From assembly GCA_013423325.1 (NCBI GenBank), contig BLJB01000039.1:372001-436000 (forward strand): a stretch of 64,000 bases of DNA, in the 5' to 3' direction. A program made the position numbers and the translations under genes. How positions within the stretch are numbered: position 1 is the first letter of the stretch; each line of letters begins with the position of its first letter. Below the pieces are notes generated by a model. That model did not search any database. It saw nothing but the letters and a program-made list of their open reading frames with translations, and was not told the origin of the DNA. The DNA is from Usnea hakonensis. Lineage: Eukaryota > Ascomycota > Lecanoromycetes > Lecanorales > Parmeliaceae. Shown here piece after piece: positions 20,068-31,769 of the stretch.

Positions 20068-21739
20068 TTAGTCGCCAAACAAGGCTTCGATCTAAGGTGC
20101 TGTTAGCATAGCAATTAGAGCGAAGACGGCGGCATGACATACTTCGGAGATCTTCTGTGTCGGCGCTATGCGACTGTTCGGGTCTTCTTGCCAGGCCGGA
20201 TAAGATGGTAGCCTCGAAGAGCTCTGCTGTTCTCTTCTTCGACCTCCCAAGCTTGAATCCTATCTTTCTGTAAGATGACGGCATAAGTTTTAAGATAAGA
20301 CTTACATTGTTCGCGCTCGCATCCCAGCCAAGCGTGTCCTGCTCGTCATCATAATTCCTCTCACCCCACATACGATCATCGTCTTCCTCAGCTGGCAGGA
20401 ACAGGCTGTTAGGGTCTAAGCTAGCCTTCGGAGGCGGAGGTGAAGGTCTTTGTGTTCTTTGACTTTGTGGCTCTCTGGTGAAGCTGCGTGATAATGGTTG
20501 GCTTGGTGGCGGCATGGTCGTTGTCTTTGGCCGAACAGCAGTCTGAACGGTGGACTGGCGCGATTGAGAACTCTCAGCTGGCGCAGCTGAGACTTGCCGT
20601 ACCGCAGCAGGAGCGGGCGTAACGGAGCCTCCTCTATAATCTCCAATGGTCATCAGGGTGAAATCGCATTGCATGCCATGCTCGTGGTAGCTTAGTTGCA
20701 TTGGTCTAGCTGGGAAAGAGTACAAGGCTGTGATGCTCGTTTTGAGCGTTTCGGCATGCGTGACAATGGCTTTAAAGTCTTTGACGTTTATGCCGATATG
20801 GAGCTGTTCTTCAACCTTGAACTCTTCGAAGTCCAAACTATCTATAGTGACTGATGTCTGCAGAGGCTGTTTTAGTACGTCTGTATCAGTATCAGCCGCC
20901 AAATATCCAAAACTTGGTGCCATTGCTTTAGAATATTTGGGGGTACAAACCTCGCCCGTTCATAATTCTTTCTGTATAACTCATAAAAGTTGCCCGTCCG
21001 CCTTCTGAAGACATATCCAATTGCTCAGTATTGGCCCCAAAATACTCAGCGAACGACCTCAAAGTGCTCGCGCCGATGGTCCAGGTATTCTTTGCCGCAT
21101 TTTTATTGAATAAAGCGTGCATCACCTCGACTGACTCGTATGTAAGCTTGTATGTCTTTATGACACCTTTCAATCACCACACGCATTAGCGTCTCAACCT
21201 CAGCCAAAGAGATCTCCATACCATGCCTGCAGGCCATCTTTACGACGAGGCGACATTCAGTCTTGTCAGGCTGATCTTGAATATGGCACTCGCAGCGTTC
21301 AACGGCTGTGTCCTTGTCTCGTACGTCGCCCGATCGGCCCTTGAAGACGGAGAGAAGGGCCTAGTATTGATTAGAAGTTATTAGGAGAGCATTGAAGTCC
21401 AAAAGATGATACTTTATTGTACAGTTGACAGGTAAAATGTGCTCCGTCATCCTCGGCCTGTATAGCGTTGAAGTTGTACTTTTCAAAGAAGACAGTCTTA
21501 TCCAAAGAGAAAGACGCGTAAGCAGACTTGGAGGAATTCAAGGCAGTAAGTATGAGCTGGTTTGAGATTGCTGATCAGCATGGAATACTACGTAGAAGAA
21601 CAAGATAGAATAGATTCTCTCGCACTTTGTCCTTGCGAGCTTCCAATGACACCACTTCGCTGAACTTTGAAAGGCACAAGACTGCATCATGAATACGAAC
21701 TACACCCTCGAGGGTCATTGAGAAACTTAATGTGTTCAT
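20068..21739 (-). CDS. RAD9: DNA damage checkpoint clamp subunit Rad9
   Basis: Rad9 of the 9-1-1 clamp (Rad9-Hus1-Rad1), loaded at damaged DNA to activate the checkpoint kinase. Spliced product: MNTLSFSMTLEGVVRIHDAV, LCLSKFSEVVSLEARKDK, LNSSKSAYASFSLDKTVFFE, ALLSVFKGRSGDVRDK, KTYKLTYESVEVMHALFNKN, TWTIGASTLRSFAEYFG and the second PCNA-like half SVTIDSLDFEEFKVEEQLHI, MQLSYHEHGMQCDFTLMTIG. The tail is disordered, Pro/Ser/Gln-rich, with DTLGWDASANN, and ends APTQKISE-IEALFGD after two late introns (acceptors GATAG and CCTTAG chosen because they restore the family's C-terminal motif). Start at 21739. It is divergent from the LRR gene with 225 bp between ATGs. Confidence 0.9.
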
Positions 21740-21964
21740 TAAGTGTTGCTATGTATCATGTCAACGAATTGGTAAGTAAAAAGTAGGTATGAGTACGTAC
21801 TAATAAGTAAGTACCAGGGTGGAATTTTGAGAGACGCGCTTGACTTCGCGTCTCGCGCTTTGACCAGTATGACGTCATGGCCTCTACGTACCTACTCTAC
21901 ATTGTTATTGTCTCGATTCCCTCCCACACTTTTCTACAACCACGACCCCAAGTGTTCAGCCATC
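21740..21964. promoter_or_regulatory. Divergent promoter RAD9 / LRR gene
   Basis: 225 bp between ATGs. It contains AGTACGTACTAATAAGTAAGTACC-like short repeats around 21790-21815 and a TGACGTCA palindrome (about 21871-21878), the consensus for CREB/ATF-type bZIP factors. The site is visible; function is inferred. Confidence 0.45.
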
Positions 21965-23951
21965 ATGGCAGCACTACTCCCAGACGATCTTTTGCACATG
22001 ATATGTCACCAGCTATGGGAACAGAGGGATTTTGACACACTCTACCATTGTGCTCGCGCTGGAAAGCAGCTCGCTGTTCCTGCACTAGCCAGCATCTACC
22101 GGTATACCATCTTGTGAACCTCAATTGACCGTTGATGCTAACGTACCGCAGTATGCACGATGTGGCACCAGTAACCAGTGCCTACAATGATGAAATCGAG
22201 ATGGCCCCACAGGAAAGAACTAGCCGAGCAGCTTATGAGAAAGGACAAGAGCAGCTTATTGGGAAGTGGGCCAGTATGTGGAGGTCAATCATACTTTCCA
22301 GCTTGGGGAACACCTTGTTTCCCTACTCAAGATACGTGCGCACCTTGAGTCTTCAGGATCTCGAGCACCTGCTCCAGGATGCCAAATTCTTGGGCACACC
22401 CAGTGGGTGAGCTTGGGCACTACGGGGATTGTATCGCAAACGCTCACTTTATTAGCATGTTCTTTAAAGATGGACTAGAGAAGTTTGAGGTCAATCGCAA
22501 AGTTCAGCTTTCCAACAGAAAGAGTGGTTACCGTATCGATGCTGAGAAAACAGCAAATCGGCTCTTGGAAGGTACAGCACTCGTCCCCTCATATCGGGAC
22601 AGTCGGTGACCTTTTTTTTAGTGATCGCAAGACAGACCCCAATGTTGGAAGAGCTCTCGGGGCCCAGTAAGTTTGCCCGTGTCGTCTGTACGTTTCATAT
22701 GCTAATCGACTCACTAGTACTCAATGGGGTACTATCTCAATGCATACCAAAGCTACCCAACCTACAGCGTCTGAACGTGTACCGTGGGGAGGCTCTTGAG
22801 GGCGTAGGGAATCTCATCCAAACGCATTGTCCCTTGTTCAAAGCTCTGCAATTCTATGGCTGGTACGATAATATCACGAAAACTTCCGACTCCCAACTGA
22901 CCCATTTTCAGGCAAAAGGATGACCCAGAGGATGACGTTGACCAGCATTTCGCTACTTTTCTCAATGATATACGTACCCAATCTCTGGAATCATTCGAAA
23001 TCTTCAGCGTCTCTCAAATTGGAGTCAAAAGTTTTTTGGCGCTGAACTGTCATCGAGAAACTCTGACTGAATTGAAACTCAATGGCATCAAAGCTGATTC
23101 GATACCGGCCTTATCAATGTTGAAAGGCTGTACCAATTTGACATCTCTGCTGCTTTCAGAAATCAGCGCGACACAAGATCTCGAAAAGAGACACAATGAC
23201 GTCTTCCTCGAAGTAGTTTCTTGGTTATGCCAATGCAAAGGGCTACGGACAATTGACCTGTCCAATTTTCTCAGTGCACCAGCTCTTTTGACACCTGTAC
23301 TGCTCGAAAGCAGCATTAACCTGACTAAATTAGCGCTCGATGGATATTCAATGTCTGAAAGCCGGGACTTCCATCGGGCACTTTCGCAACAGACTAGTCT
23401 TCAAGACCTGTGTCTGAACGGTGAGAGCAGTGAAAACCCCGAAGACGTTGACATTCTCGTGGATTCATTGAGCGAGCTTGAGAACCTCACGGACATGCGA
23501 CTGCAAGAAGTTTCGGAATATTTTCTGGACAAGCACTTCTGCAAGTTGGCGAAGAGCCTACAAAAGCTTGAAAGGTGGGAGTCAAGTGGCTATGCCATCA
23601 CCGATGTCATATGGGAAGATATGGCTTCCATGAAGTCCCTGCGAAGGCTGGAATTCAATGCTCTGACCCGCTTCACCTCAGACGGGATTATGGACTTCAT
23701 CTCGAACCTTGGTCCGGGCAACGATGGCCTAATTCTCAATATAGCGATGCAGGATGTGGATTACAGCTTGACTGATAAAGAGCAGTCCAGAATTAAAGAG
23801 ACGATAACCAGGAAGCTAAATGGACGCTTTGATTTCATGCTGTTCAGAGGTAAGGAGGCTCTTCACCGTGCGAATCATTCCATTGTCATTCGGCTCACTC
23901 AATGTCTTCTCAGATCCTGAGATTTCTGAATTTGAAGGAGACTCTGACTGA
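21965..23951 (+). CDS. Leucine-rich repeat protein with F-box-like N-terminus
   Basis: The start MAALLPDDLLHMICHQLWEQ with the following DFDTLYHCARAGKQLAVPAL resembles an F-box-like helix pair. The body consists of degenerate leucine-rich repeats (LTELKLNGIKADSIPALSML, LRTIDLSNFLSAPALLTPVL, LTKLALDGYSM, LQDLCLNGES, LTDMRLQEVSE, LRRLEFNALTRF). The last exon ends DPEISEFEGDSD. Introns join TLYR-YTIL to the MHDVAP exon, LGTPSG to MFFKDG, RLLE to VIARQTPMLEELSG (intron ends in a T8 tract plus AG near 22620), ELSGP to LNGVLSQ, and GW to QKDDPEDD. This is a fungal family I recognise by shape but with no assigned function; a substrate adaptor of an SCF ubiquitin ligase is possible. Confidence 0.75.
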
Positions 23952-24425
23952 CAGACTGACTGGTCGCTGCACACTCCTAAAGCCTCATAGCTTCCAATCT
24001 GATCAAAGGCCAGATCAAATATCAAGAAAAAGGTGGCACTGCTCGCTGTTGGCCTGCTCTGCATCTCATGCAGTAAGGGGTGGAGGAAACAGGTAAAGAA
24101 GTGGGCCATTGATCTGCGAAGTTTTCTGCGAAGAAAGCTTTGTCTCCTGTACTTTTCGGTTCTTTTCCGCATTCCAATCGTTCAACTGGACTTGCACTGC
24201 TAGAAATGCCCAAAAGTACGGCATTAAGTTTAAGGGATGCTCCTGCCGGAAGATGGTTCGGCCAATGACGTACTAAGTACGAGTACATCTCGTTTGTCTT
24301 TCTCGCCTTTTTCCGACAACACCTAACGAGGCGTGTGTGACTGAGTTCCATATTCAAACCACAGACCTCCTCACGCAGTTATCAACGTGATCTGTACTGA
24401 AGCAATGAAACCAATTCTATGAGAC
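23952..24425. other. Intergenic region before HMP kinase
   Basis: 474 bp between tandem plus-strand genes: 3' flank of the LRR gene and promoter of the kinase. I did not find a THI-type regulatory motif I could defend, and no riboswitch is evident. Confidence 0.4.
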
Positions 24426-25675
24426 ATGGACAGAAGACGTATACTTCTTATTGCTGGCTCAGACAGTTCAGGCGGCGCGTCAGTCTTGCCTCTGCGCACT
24501 TTGCGCTTCACGACTAATCACGACTAATACGAATACAGCGGAGTGGAAGCTGACCAGAAAGTGATTGCTGCCCATGGCTGCTATGCCATGACCGCGACTA
24601 CCGCTTTGACCGCCCAAAATACTCAGGGTGTATCTGACATTCACCATGTTCCCCCAAATTTTGTGGTCAAACAAATAGACGCCTGCCTTGATGACATTGG
24701 AGTCGATGTTGTCAAGGTTGGCATGCTGGCTTCTGCAAGCACTGTTGATGCAGTGGCCGATGCTCTGAAGAGGCATGGGAGACCCACCACTGTCGTCGAC
24801 CCGGTCATAGTCGCAACAAGTGGAGCCCAGTTGCTTCCAACCGAAGCGGTCTACAACCTCCGAGTGAGCCTCCTCCCGTTGACCACCATTCTGACACCAA
24901 ACATTCCCGAAGCTCGATTATTACTCGAAAACGCCGGCTTGGAAGCCCCTCAAACCAATTCTTTGGATGACATAGTCAACATCGCCAGGGTCGTACAGAG
25001 TCTCGGACCGCGCTATGTCTTGGTGAAAGGCGGGCATTTGCCCCTCACCAAGGACGGCCACGTCTCGACAGAAGAGGCTGATAGGCACACTATCGTGGAC
25101 GTCCTTTATGATGGCCGTGAGGCAACAATCTACAAGACGGACTACCTACCCAGTAAGAATACGCATGGAACAGGCTGCTCCCTTGCATGTAAGTTTTCCC
25201 AAAGGCCTTTTGCCTACTTCGTTATTGAATTATTATCCCCTTCACCCCATCCTTTCCGGATTCAACAAGTCTCGCTCCCCTACTTCTCACCGTTCTATGG
25301 GTAGCAAAGCCCTCTCTACGTTGCCGTATTCGCTTGCCCTTAGCAGCCCTCTTCGAGTGTTCAAGCAACGACTTCAATCTCCCATCTTGATCATAATAGA
25401 GACCGGGCTGATACCCCGTAATAGCAGCAATTGCCTCGGGCATCGCCCTCTCCAAATCTCCCGACCGGACCACAGACGTACCAGACGCCGTCGAAATGGC
25501 TGTCCGCTATGTCGAAGCGGGCATCCAGACGAGTTTCAGTCTCGGTCACGGAACGGGGCCGATCAATCATTTTCATTCGCTGAGCATGAGGCTGCCACCT
25601 CCCTATCCGTCTAGTTTGAGGAGGAGTGTCTATGGCAAGGCCCATGTTGGAAGTGGATTGGGGACTAGCTCGTGA
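24426..25675 (+). CDS. Hydroxymethylpyrimidine (phosphate) kinase, no TenA domain
   Basis: A ThiD-type kinase that phosphorylates HMP and HMP-P in thiamine synthesis or salvage. Spliced product: MDRRRILLIAGSDSSGGAGV, EADQKVIAAHGCYAMTATTA, LTAQNTQGVSDIHHVPP, VDVVKVGMLASASTVDAVAD, VVDPVIVATSGAQLLP, LTPNIPEARLLLENAG, YVLVKGGHLPL and NTHGTGCSLASAIASGIALS. These are the canonical substrate, Mg-ATP and anion-hole (HGTGC) motifs. After GPINHFHS the reading frame ends within about 32 codons (stop 25673-25675), whereas relatives such as yeast Thi20 continue into a TenA/thiaminase-II domain. Intron 1 (donor GTCAGT) interrupts the GGAG motif; intron 2 (about 25190-25422) is long. It converges on noxR (177 bp). 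Confidence 0.88.
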
Positions 25676-25852
25676 GGAGGGAGTGTTCAGAGACTTGTAA
25701 AAATGGCCCGGAGGCTTGAGTATTTTTGATTATTGTGATAGTATGTACTGGAGAAGAAAGGATGGCCAGACCCGAAAAGAAGTTCGCAGCTATTCCAAAA
25801 TGCCTCATTATGTCGACTGATAATTGTATGTATTCATTACACGGCCCCCCAA

Positions 25853-27750
25853 TCATGCAGCGTCCACTACCCAAACTTCCATCTTCCCCATCTCCACCCC
25901 TTCTGCCCGCGCCTCCTTCCTCACGTTCGATATGGCCAGATCCCAATCCTCTCGGTCCCCCATGGTGATCAAGTCGCCCTCATCTTGTATCTTGCACTTG
26001 AACCCACCCGTCAAATGAAGCTTCTCCTTGACCTTGTCCATAAAAGTCGCAAACGCAACGTCGGGCGTCAGCATTATAAACCTCGTATCATCCCCGTAGT
26101 GCACTTTGACCCTGACGTCCTTCAACCGGTAGACATATTGACGGGTGCGGGAGGTGCCTCTTCTGTTGCCGGACTGGGCGCGAGGACGAGAGAGACCACC
26201 GCCGGCATTGTGCAGGATCTCGTATTCATCAATGGAGGATGTCGTGGATGCCGTGCCGGGATCTTCGGAAGGTTCTTCGTCGATGCTGTAATGTTCCCTC
26301 CTCTGCCGGCTTTTCGAGCGGCCGCTCCTGCGCTGCCGGTGGCTACCGCCACTTTCGGAGGAGTAGTGGTGCGAGGAGCGAGGTTTCTGGGGAGAGCTGT
26401 GTTGGCGGGTGGTGCGCGGGTCCATCGAATAGAGCTCCTCGGGATACTCGTCGAGGTCGGCTTCGTCGCCGTTGGACTGCCGGCGCTGAGAGGTGGTCTC
26501 CCCGAATAAACGAGGGCGCGCGGAGTGTTCCTGTTCGCGGTGGTTGTGTGGGTGGCGGGAAGAGGGGCCGCGAGGCTCGGAGGCGGTGCGGGTAGTGCCT
26601 ATGCGGGGCTTTTCTTGATTGATCGCCTCAAGGTTGAGGGGTTCGGGGCGGAGAGGCTTGGGGGGTGTTGTATTAGTGGTATTAGTGGGAGTGAATGATT
26701 GGGATAGGGAGGCCCGTTTGGTGGGCGGAGTGGTGGAAGCTGCTGTGAATATCGGGCGGATTGGGTCGTTGTCCGGCGGCGGTGTGGGTGGGAACATGTC
26801 GCGGTGGACTGGCGGTTCGGATTGCTGCCTTGATCTACTGTATAGGTTCGGCTTGACCATATGAGAGGCGCCGTAGGATATGGAGTTTGGGGGACGATCA
26901 TCCACGCTTCTGTACATTGCCGCCGCATGTGCTTTCGTATCGGCACTCGCTGTCCCGATGAGAGTATTGCCTTGTTCGGACGAGGCGATCAATCTTGCCT
27001 TTCCCAGGTAGTCTTTGGACTTGAGATTCTTTACCTTGGCAGCGTTTGGCCGGTAGATTACTCCGACAGGAATTGAGAAGACTGTATACCCCTATCAAGC
27101 ATGAGCCAGTGCTCATAATGTCAATCGGCTCGATAGTCACCTCAGCTTGCTCGGAAATAGCTTCGTCAATAACATCATGGTCGGGTTTCTCCTTTTCTTT
27201 GGCTGCGATATTCAGATCTTCCATTCCAGCCTCTTTCTGTTGTATATATATGGAGCACAGTCCCCGATTGAATAGTACCTCGCACGAGTACAGTCTAAAT
27301 TTCAGGCCCAATTGCTCGTAGTTGATGAATCTGTTTCCTCTTAAGAAACGTAGCGCGTCATTGAAGTTCGCCATGGCCTCCTCAAAATCGCCAACCAGGA
27401 AGTTCGAAACACCTTGCTGGAAAAATGCGATTGCAAGGTAATTGTCCCGATGGATCGCCCGCTGATAGTATTGGACCTGTACCTACGTCAGACATCCTCT
27501 CCCTTCTACAGCGCTTTGGCATACCCACTGCTTTTTTGTGTTCGCCCAGTGTAGCATGTATAACTCCACAGTTGAAGAGGATCTTCGCTGTATCCGGAAT
27601 GTTGTCAAAGGTCCTCAGTGCTGAGTCAAAGTCGTTGTTGTCGTAGAACCCAATCGCCTCGACCCAAGTCTCAATTTCCTATATTGTAACGGTATTAGGA
27701 TCGAGGTTTGGTTCGATGAATCTGTGAATTTTTACCTGCTTCAACGACAT
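25853..27750 (-). CDS. noxR: NADPH oxidase regulator NoxR (p67phox-like)
   Basis: NoxR is the cytosolic activator of fungal NoxA/NoxB; it binds Rac through TPRs and Cdc24/Bem-type partners through PB1. Spliced N-terminus: MSLKQ-EIETWVEAIGFYDN, FDSALRTFDNIPDTAKILFN, YLAIAFFQQGVSNFLVGDF, EEAMANFNDALRFLRGNR, CEVLFNRGLCSIYIQQKEAG (TPR array) and YTVFSIPVGVIYRPNAAKVK (activation domain). A long Pro/Ser/Arg-rich disordered middle follows. The C-terminal PB1 domain has RLKDVRVKVHYGDDTRFIML, FKCKIQDEGDLITMGDREDW and ends MEVWVVDAA. The DEGDLITMGDREDWD acidic cluster is the PB1 OPCA-like motif. Start ATG 27750, exon 1 only 15 nt. In relatives the protein controls hyphal fusion, sexual development and infection structures. 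Confidence 0.92.
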
Positions 27751-29052
27751 TGCTAATAGCACAATGTTCAACTTGGGTCAGCTCTGGGTCGAGAGTGACT
27801 GGAAGTGGTAGCTTGCTGCAGCACTTGTGCAAGAGTCTCGGGCGCCAATGTCTGACGCCTTTGGTCAATATAAGAAAATGTAGAATTAGGAAGAAGCCGG
27901 AGACGGACTTTGATGAAGTTGCGCAGGTAGAATTGGCAATTGGTATAGGAGGAGACAGGGAAGAGAGATTTGGTTCTGGATTCTGACAGAGGAGTACTTG
28001 GGTAATGAAAGTGGTTGCATGAAGGAGGATGCAGCTAGGATGACGAATGTCAAGCGATATGTAACATGTTACACATGGGAAGATGCGGGAGATAGGACGA
28101 ATGTTGACGGTGATAGGTGAAATGAAGGTTGGGAATCTGATGATTGACAGAAATCAGGAGAGGAGGAGAGTGTATCAAGATGGTCAGCGCGTAGAGAGCA
28201 GAAAGGATTCGATGCGGTAAAGTAGAGGAGAGAGGAGAGGTAGGGTAGGTAAGGTAGGTAAGGTACTTTACCGTATCTTGCGAATTCAATTCCATTCCAT
28301 TCAATATTCAATTCCAGCTAAAACACGGAGTAAGGTACCTTACCTTATGTACTTTACTTTGTTAGTACGTGGAGTGGTGTACTTTAGGAAGCTACTGTAC
28401 TCGTACGGAGTAGTTCGTGCACCCCTTTAAGAGCTTGCATAAAATCAGGGCGCTCGCAAATGTGATTGGTTAGAACATGACGCAGGATAAATGCATCTAA
28501 AACCTAAAACCCAGAAACACGGCGCTTCCAGATTCCACAATCACCAAGACAATAATAATTAATCAAGCAGAACGATTGGATCATCTCTTCAGCCTTGTCC
28601 AAAGTGAAACTATAAAGGTTGGAATTGTTTCTCTTCCCTCCTCTCTGTCACCTGTGTATGTGTACATGGGCTGGAAAATGCTACTACGGTACCTATAAGA
28701 TTTAAAGCATCTAGCCAGCAGAACCTGACAGTAGTCACCAAATCTCCTACCATACTCGACCTACTTCTTCCCTTTCACATTAAATTATTATTGTGAAAGC
28801 TCATCATTTTCGTAAAAGAATAATGACCTTCACCCATCTGCCACAATGCATGTACAGTCTCATGCGTGCACCAGTAAGAGCTTCAATCAAAGCACTCTAG
28901 CAAATTGCTAGAGTAGTTGACAATCCTTGTAGAATACATGTTTCTACAGCCTAGAGCTTTGCTTTGTTACCTTGCTGTTCCAATCTTTCAACTGAGACTC
29001 AGGACACAAACAATGTCTCTGCTACCGGCGAACACTCGCCTCAAGACCGTGC
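27751..29052. other. Intergenic region, noxR promoter and kynureninase 3' flank
   Basis: 1.3 kb without a recognised gene. It contains GGTAGGTAAGGTAGGTAAGG runs (about 28238-28275), a second TAAGGTACCTTACC block (28331-28360) and two CGGAGTA elements (about 28324-28332 and 28403-28411). Overlapping small open frames on the minus strand at 28050-28311 are low-complexity. Confidence 0.45.
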
Positions 29053-30725
29053 TTATTGAATTTCTGCCCAACCCTTTTGGTCTCGCCCACTCAAAGCCGC
29101 AGCTTCTGGCCTGCCATGCCCCCTGCCCGCTTGCGCCTTCAAGCAAGCCGAGGTGAAGATATTACTAAAGTCCCACACCTCGGTGAATGTATTGAACAGT
29201 GGCGCTGGGGCGACGCGGATCACGTCCGGCCTACGTTCGTCCACAATAGCGCCAGCGTCTTCCAAGTATCTCATGACATCGTCGAGTAAACCTGACTCTA
29301 GACGGACGCTCAATTGAGCGCCTCGCTCTTCATGATTCGTGGGTGTGATGATTTGATAAGGCAAGTGTTCTCTGTAGTGGTCAGAGGCCGCAGGCGGGTG
29401 TAACAGGAGGTCTTCGAGGTAGGCAGTCAACGCTATTGACTTAGCACGGATGGTGGCCATATCGGTGAGTGCGAATATCTCAAGCGAAGCGATGACAGCT
29501 GTGAGAGCTAGGGCTGATGGATTACCGACTTGCCAACCAGCGGCGCCCGAAATCGGGACAAATTCTGAGGGAAGACCATATCAGTGACTTTGCGGATTAT
29601 AGCGAAAAGACTGACTGCCTGTCCAGAGGGTGAGCTTGAAAGGTTACCTACGACTACCCATGGCAAATCGCATTGCCTTGTCACCTCCCCACCACCCGCA
29701 CAGTCTGTCTCGAAAACCATTCGCGCCGTTTTCCAGTGCAGGGACATCGACCTGTCCATGTCTTGAGTTCACGAATAGTCCACCAATAGCTCCAGGACCA
29801 GAATTGACGTATTTGTAGTTGCACCAAGCTGCGAAATCAACGTCCCACTCTGCCAGCCGCAAATCCACATTGCCTACTGCATGAGCAAGATCCCAACCAA
29901 TAAATATACCATGTCTGTGGGCGTGGGCTGTAATCGCCTTGATGTCGAGGTACTGGCCACTGTAGTACTGAATTCCAGGTAGAAGGATCAAAGCTGTGGT
30001 GGAAGCATGTTTGTCGATGACGGAAAGGATATGAGAGGTGGGGATAGTGGCCGCTGTAGCATCTTCTGGCTCAATTAGTACCACGGCCTGCTTTGGATCA
30101 TAGCCGTGGTGCCGGATTTGGGACTCCACAGCATACTGAAGCCAGGTCAGAGAACGTCGGCAAATGCTTTGAAAGCAGACCGTGTGTTTCATACATGATC
30201 ACTCGGGAATGCTTTGCCCTCAATAATGATTTTGTATTTCTCTTGCTTTGGCCGGTAAAAGCTTGCCATCAGAAGATGTAGATTGACCGTCAACGTCTCC
30301 ATAACAGCGACTTCGCTAACCTTTGCACCCACAAGGGGAGCCATAAGCTTTGCAGCGGCATCGTCCATATGAAGGAAAGGGGGAAGATCTGAGCCTTCAT
30401 GTGCTGTAAAGTGACCGAGCACCCCTCTTGTTGCCCACGCGGACAGATGGGAGGCTATACGTTCTGAAGTCCTTTTGGGCTGAGGTCCTAACGAATTTCC
30501 GCAAAAGTAGATGCTAGGTTCACCACCATTGTCGTTCTTTGAAGCTGCCAATGAGGATATTGAATTGGTTTTCCACGTGGGGTTTCCCAAGTGGGGGTGA
30601 TTCATACTAGACTTCACTTTAGGTGGAATCAGGAATTCTTCCCTAAAGCTTTTTAGAGTATCATTGGCGTCCATGTGCATTGCGTATTCTCGTCCCTCCA
30701 TTTTGGCTGATCGAGAAGCAGACAT
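29053..30725 (-). CDS. BNA5: Kynureninase (kynurenine pathway to NAD)
   Basis: A PLP enzyme that cleaves 3-hydroxykynurenine (and kynurenine) to anthranilates and alanine. Support: IYFCGNSLGPQPKRTSERIA, WATRGVLGHFTAHEGSDLPP, ETLTVNLHLLMASFYRPK, GKAFPSDHYAVESQIRHHGY, IQYYSGQYLDIKAITAHAHR, GWDLAHAVGNVDLRLAEWDV and WCNYKYVNSGPGAIGG, whose Lys is the PLP Schiff base. Later WQVGNPSALAL and AQLSVRLE, ending QKGWAEIQ. Start taken at MSASRSAKMEG (30725), because the longer frame begins with GTG. Two introns are seen: before YAVESQIRHHG and in the segment near 29570-29650. Cytosolic. It is divergent from ISA2 (301 bp). Confidence 0.93.
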
Positions 30726-31026
30726 CGCATTGACCACGACTGAGGGAGGTGAATCAAGGCTCTAGGCATGGTTTTGGCAAGGAGTGGGCTTTTGGTGCTA
30801 GAGTCCCTATAAGTGTGGACAGTATAAGCATGAGGCTTGTTATTATGATTCGTTCAACACGTTTCTGGCATCGGGAGGGTTCGATGCTCGAGGCTAGCCC
30901 CGCAGTAGCAATTATATATAGTACCTAATTACTTATCCCGGTAGTGTCTATACGTACCTTACCTATTCTACCTTACCCTTACTAAACGTTCTTGTTCTGC
31001 GAATTCCTTAGCCAAATTTGAATTTG
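30726..31026. promoter_or_regulatory. Divergent promoter kynureninase / ISA2
   Basis: 301 bp between ATGs, with TTACCTATTCTACCTTACCC (about 30958-30977) and a TATATATAG stretch near 30913. No transcript evidence is available here. Confidence 0.45.
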
Positions 31027-31769
31027 ATGGGGAACAGAGCGATCTTCCAGTCGTTTCATTGTTTGGCGAAGCAAGAGCTTGCATTTGCAAGAACCGCCAA
31101 TAGGTTCAACGCAAGCACTACACGACATCTATCAACCAGCCAACATTCATTCACATCGCCACCGGATTCTCTCTTGCCAGCTTCTACTACAAAGGAGCAA
31201 CATCCTTCTACTAAACCTCACCTTCACAGATCAATTCTACTGTCTTCTCCAACGGCATGGAATCATCTATTGCAGCGGCGCTTGTTCTCCGCTTCGCCCC
31301 GTGCTAAAGCAGCTGTCGTCACTGCAAATCCTCGAAAAGATGAGGACGGTAATGAGATGCTCATAGATATCACGACACGTGCTGCAAACGTATTTTCGCT
31401 CCCCTTCTCACGATATGATTACATTACAACTGCTGACAATAGTGCCAGCGACTCAAAGAGATTATGTCCAAAGATTCCAACCCAAATCTCGCTTTACGAG
31501 TCACAGTCGAGTCTGGCGGGTGCCATGGTTTTCAGTACCTCATGTCCCTTACAAATACCTCTGCAATATCTCCCGAAGATGATACAATATTCGAATCGAG
31601 CGATTATCCGGGAGCAAAGGTGGTCATGGACGAGCCAAGTTTGGAGCTGCTAAAGGGTAGCAAGGTTGACTTTACCATGGAGTTGATTGGAAGCCAATTC
31701 AAGATCGTGGGAAACCCAGCCGCTACCAGCAGCTGTGGCTGTGGTACAAGTTTCGATATCAAGTTTTGA
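31027..31769 (+). CDS. ISA2: Mitochondrial iron-sulfur assembly protein Isa2
   Basis: An A-type carrier that works with Isa1 and Iba57 in making mitochondrial 4Fe-4S clusters. The N-terminal ~85 residues are Arg/Ser-rich without acidic residues, typical of a mitochondrial presequence (RTANRFNASTTRHLSTSQH, RRLFSASPRAKAA). The conserved domain runs NEMLIDITTRAAN-RLKEIM, LRVTVESGGCHGFQYLMSLT, FESSDYPGAKVVMDEPSLEL, MELIGSQFKIVGNPAATSSC and GCGTSFDIKF. The three cluster cysteines are visible: one in GGCHGFQ and two in SSCGCG. One intron (about 31390-31450) joins RAAN to RLKE. The longer frame starts with TTG; the first ATG is 31027. About 225 residues. Confidence 0.92.

Noticed and set aside
20100..20320. 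RAD9 C-terminus seemed to run into stop codons in two frames.
   Set aside because: Using acceptors GATAG and CCTTAG gives the expected tail APTQKISE-IEALFGD; no lesion is needed.
22555..22630. A T8 run (about 22612-22619) looked like a one-base frameshift in the LRR gene.
   Set aside because: An intron from GTACAG to the TTTTTTTTAG acceptor joins RLLE to VIARQTPMLEELSG in frame, so the T-run is simply its polypyrimidine tract.
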